From positions 10,410,001-10,474,000 of the forward strand of contig CANTUZ010000005.1 in NCBI GenBank assembly GCA_947846985.1: a DNA stretch of 64,000 nucleotides, given 5' to 3'. The position numbers and the translations under genes were made by a program. The notes beneath the pieces were generated by a model. The model was not told the origin of the DNA, ran no database searches, and saw only the letters and a program-made list of their open reading frames with translations. Origin of the DNA: Fratercula arctica. Taxonomy: Eukaryota; Chordata; Aves; Charadriiformes; Alcidae. Shown piece after piece: positions 63,101 through 64,000 of the stretch (the stretch's first letter is position 1; each line of letters begins with the position of its first letter).

Positions 63101-64000
63101 GGTTAATTATTTTTAAAATTCTACCATTCAAATGGTTGAAGAAAGATACTTGAGCAGCTGCCTAGAAACATCCCTTCTTGAGAAGTACTTTTGAATGGAT
63201 CAGTGAAAATGTGCTTAGCCTGAACTCAATCTATATGAAAAATCATGGTATGTATACAGCTTTTTTAATAAGCACATCATGTGTCCACTGAGGAAGGCTG
63301 TACTACACACACATATGCTGGTTCACTTGGATGAAAGCCAGATTTTTCGAAGAGATCAGCTGCCATGTAGAGATCATAGCAGGTTGACGCGTTTTTCAAG
63401 AGAGCACAGCACACAAAGTACTCCCTGTGCTCCTCCTAGAGAGAGGCGCTTCTTGGAAAAATCCAGCCCTAAGGGAGGGGAGGGGGTGGAGGGTTTTCCT
63501 TATGCTCTGAAAATGTAATGTAATTGCAGAACAATAGGGCTACACACACAAAAATATTTTTTTTGTTAGTCCTATTAGTATATATGATAGCTTTCTGTAA
63601 GAGACAGTCAGCTCTAAGCGTAAAAATGTGTACATGTATATTGAGTTGTTTATGTAAATGCATTATTTCTGCATCTTTTCGATTAAAATTTTAGTTATGA
63701 TTTGTACTGCTTAGTTATAAACACAATTTATTTATTTACCAAAGTAAACATAGCACAGAAATTAACAGTTATATATTGCTAGGCTAGATAGTCAAGGAGA
63801 AGGTTTGAGTTCCAGAAAACATAATAAAAAACTAAATTCAGTACTCCATACACAACTGCCTCGAGGTTAGGAAGAGGACAGGAGCAGCTGGACTAATTAG
63901 TACTAAGGTTATGGATCAGCATAGGAGGGGCTGTAAACCTAGAATTATTATTGGATTAGTCCTCTATTTTGGACTAAAATTACTTGGCTGGCTATGTAGA
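60193..64000. other. AT-rich non-coding region, no recognised gene
   Basis: No gene was recognised. The 125-codon plus frame at 61908-62285 is K/T/S/Q-rich as expected from A-rich DNA, and no domain is seen. An A-rich run lies at 62053-62069, a tandem AACATCACTG pair at 62554-62573 and a G-quadruplex motif at 63473-63493. Confidence 0.6.
63473..63493 (+). other. Canonical G-quadruplex motif
   Basis: The tracts GGG, GGGG, GGGGG and GGG are separated by A, A and TGGA in an AT-rich setting. They match the pattern of four G-tracts with loops of 1 to 7 bases. Confidence 0.75.

Noticed and set aside
1..64000. CRISPR arrays, operons, phage or plasmid genes, endogenous retrovirus LTRs, tRNA, rRNA, U6, 7SK and Y RNA genes
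   Set aside because: Scanned for by eye and none seen. The only mobile DNA recognised is CR1-type LINE sequence, plus one unclassified short repeat-like phrase at 28715-28765.

Overview
This window looks like a piece of a bird genome, most likely gene-poor intergenic or intronic DNA. The main evidence is a set of chicken-repeat-1 (CR1) LINE copies. Several keep the avian CR1 3' end (octamers of the ATTCTRTG type next to a block like GGTTGGAAGGGACCTT), and they sit in visibly AT-rich, CpG-poor sequence with many A/T homopolymers and short microsatellites. There is nothing bacterial, plasmid-like or viral: no operons, no CRISPR array, no tRNA or rRNA gene, and no LTR or endogenous retrovirus that I could recognise. 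The species cannot be told from the sequence.

Layout. 1-5.3 kb: AT-rich DNA with G/T and A/C simple tracts, two of which form an inverted repeat, plus an exon-like segment (495-633). 5.3-5.6 kb: the only CR1 on the plus strand. 5.6-30 kb: no confident gene. It holds a CpG-rich, G-quadruplex-prone patch near 10.1-10.3 kb, a degraded CR1-like tract near 12.8 kb, several short exon-like segments on the plus strand (13.3, 15.8, 23.1-23.3 and 25.1 kb), a perfect purine/pyrimidine alternation at 21.4 kb, and old repeat traces at 28.7 and 29.3 kb. 30.3-31.4 kb: the best CR1, a 5'-truncated minus-strand copy that still shows reverse-transcriptase motifs but is frameshifted. A 74-codon small ORF lies just beyond it. 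31.4-49.4 kb: AT-rich DNA with two short CR1 tails and one exon-like minus-strand segment at 41.4-41.6 kb. 49.4-51.0 kb: a cluster of three CR1 pieces, one carrying an apparently in-frame internal deletion, ending in a GC-rich stretch with a G-quadruplex motif. 53.3 kb: a short CR1 tail. 56.7-57.2 kb: a CR1 tail whose ORF2 C-terminus is still open. 57-64 kb: unassigned DNA with one exon-like segment at 60.1 kb and a G-quadruplex motif at 63.5 kb.

No protein-coding gene could be identified by homology. The longest open frames outside CR1 (about 120-125 codons) are what chance allows in 64 kb. The exon-like segments rest only on splice-site shape and an open frame, and such pseudo-exons are common in vertebrate introns, so all have low confidence. 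Nearly all CR1 copies lie on the minus strand. This is the bias expected inside an intron of a plus-strand gene and would fit the plus-strand exon candidates, but the sample is small. I found no convincing new biological system here. The candidates most worth testing are the exon-like segments, the small ORF beside the 30-kb CR1, and the rearranged CR1 at 49.4-50.1 kb.
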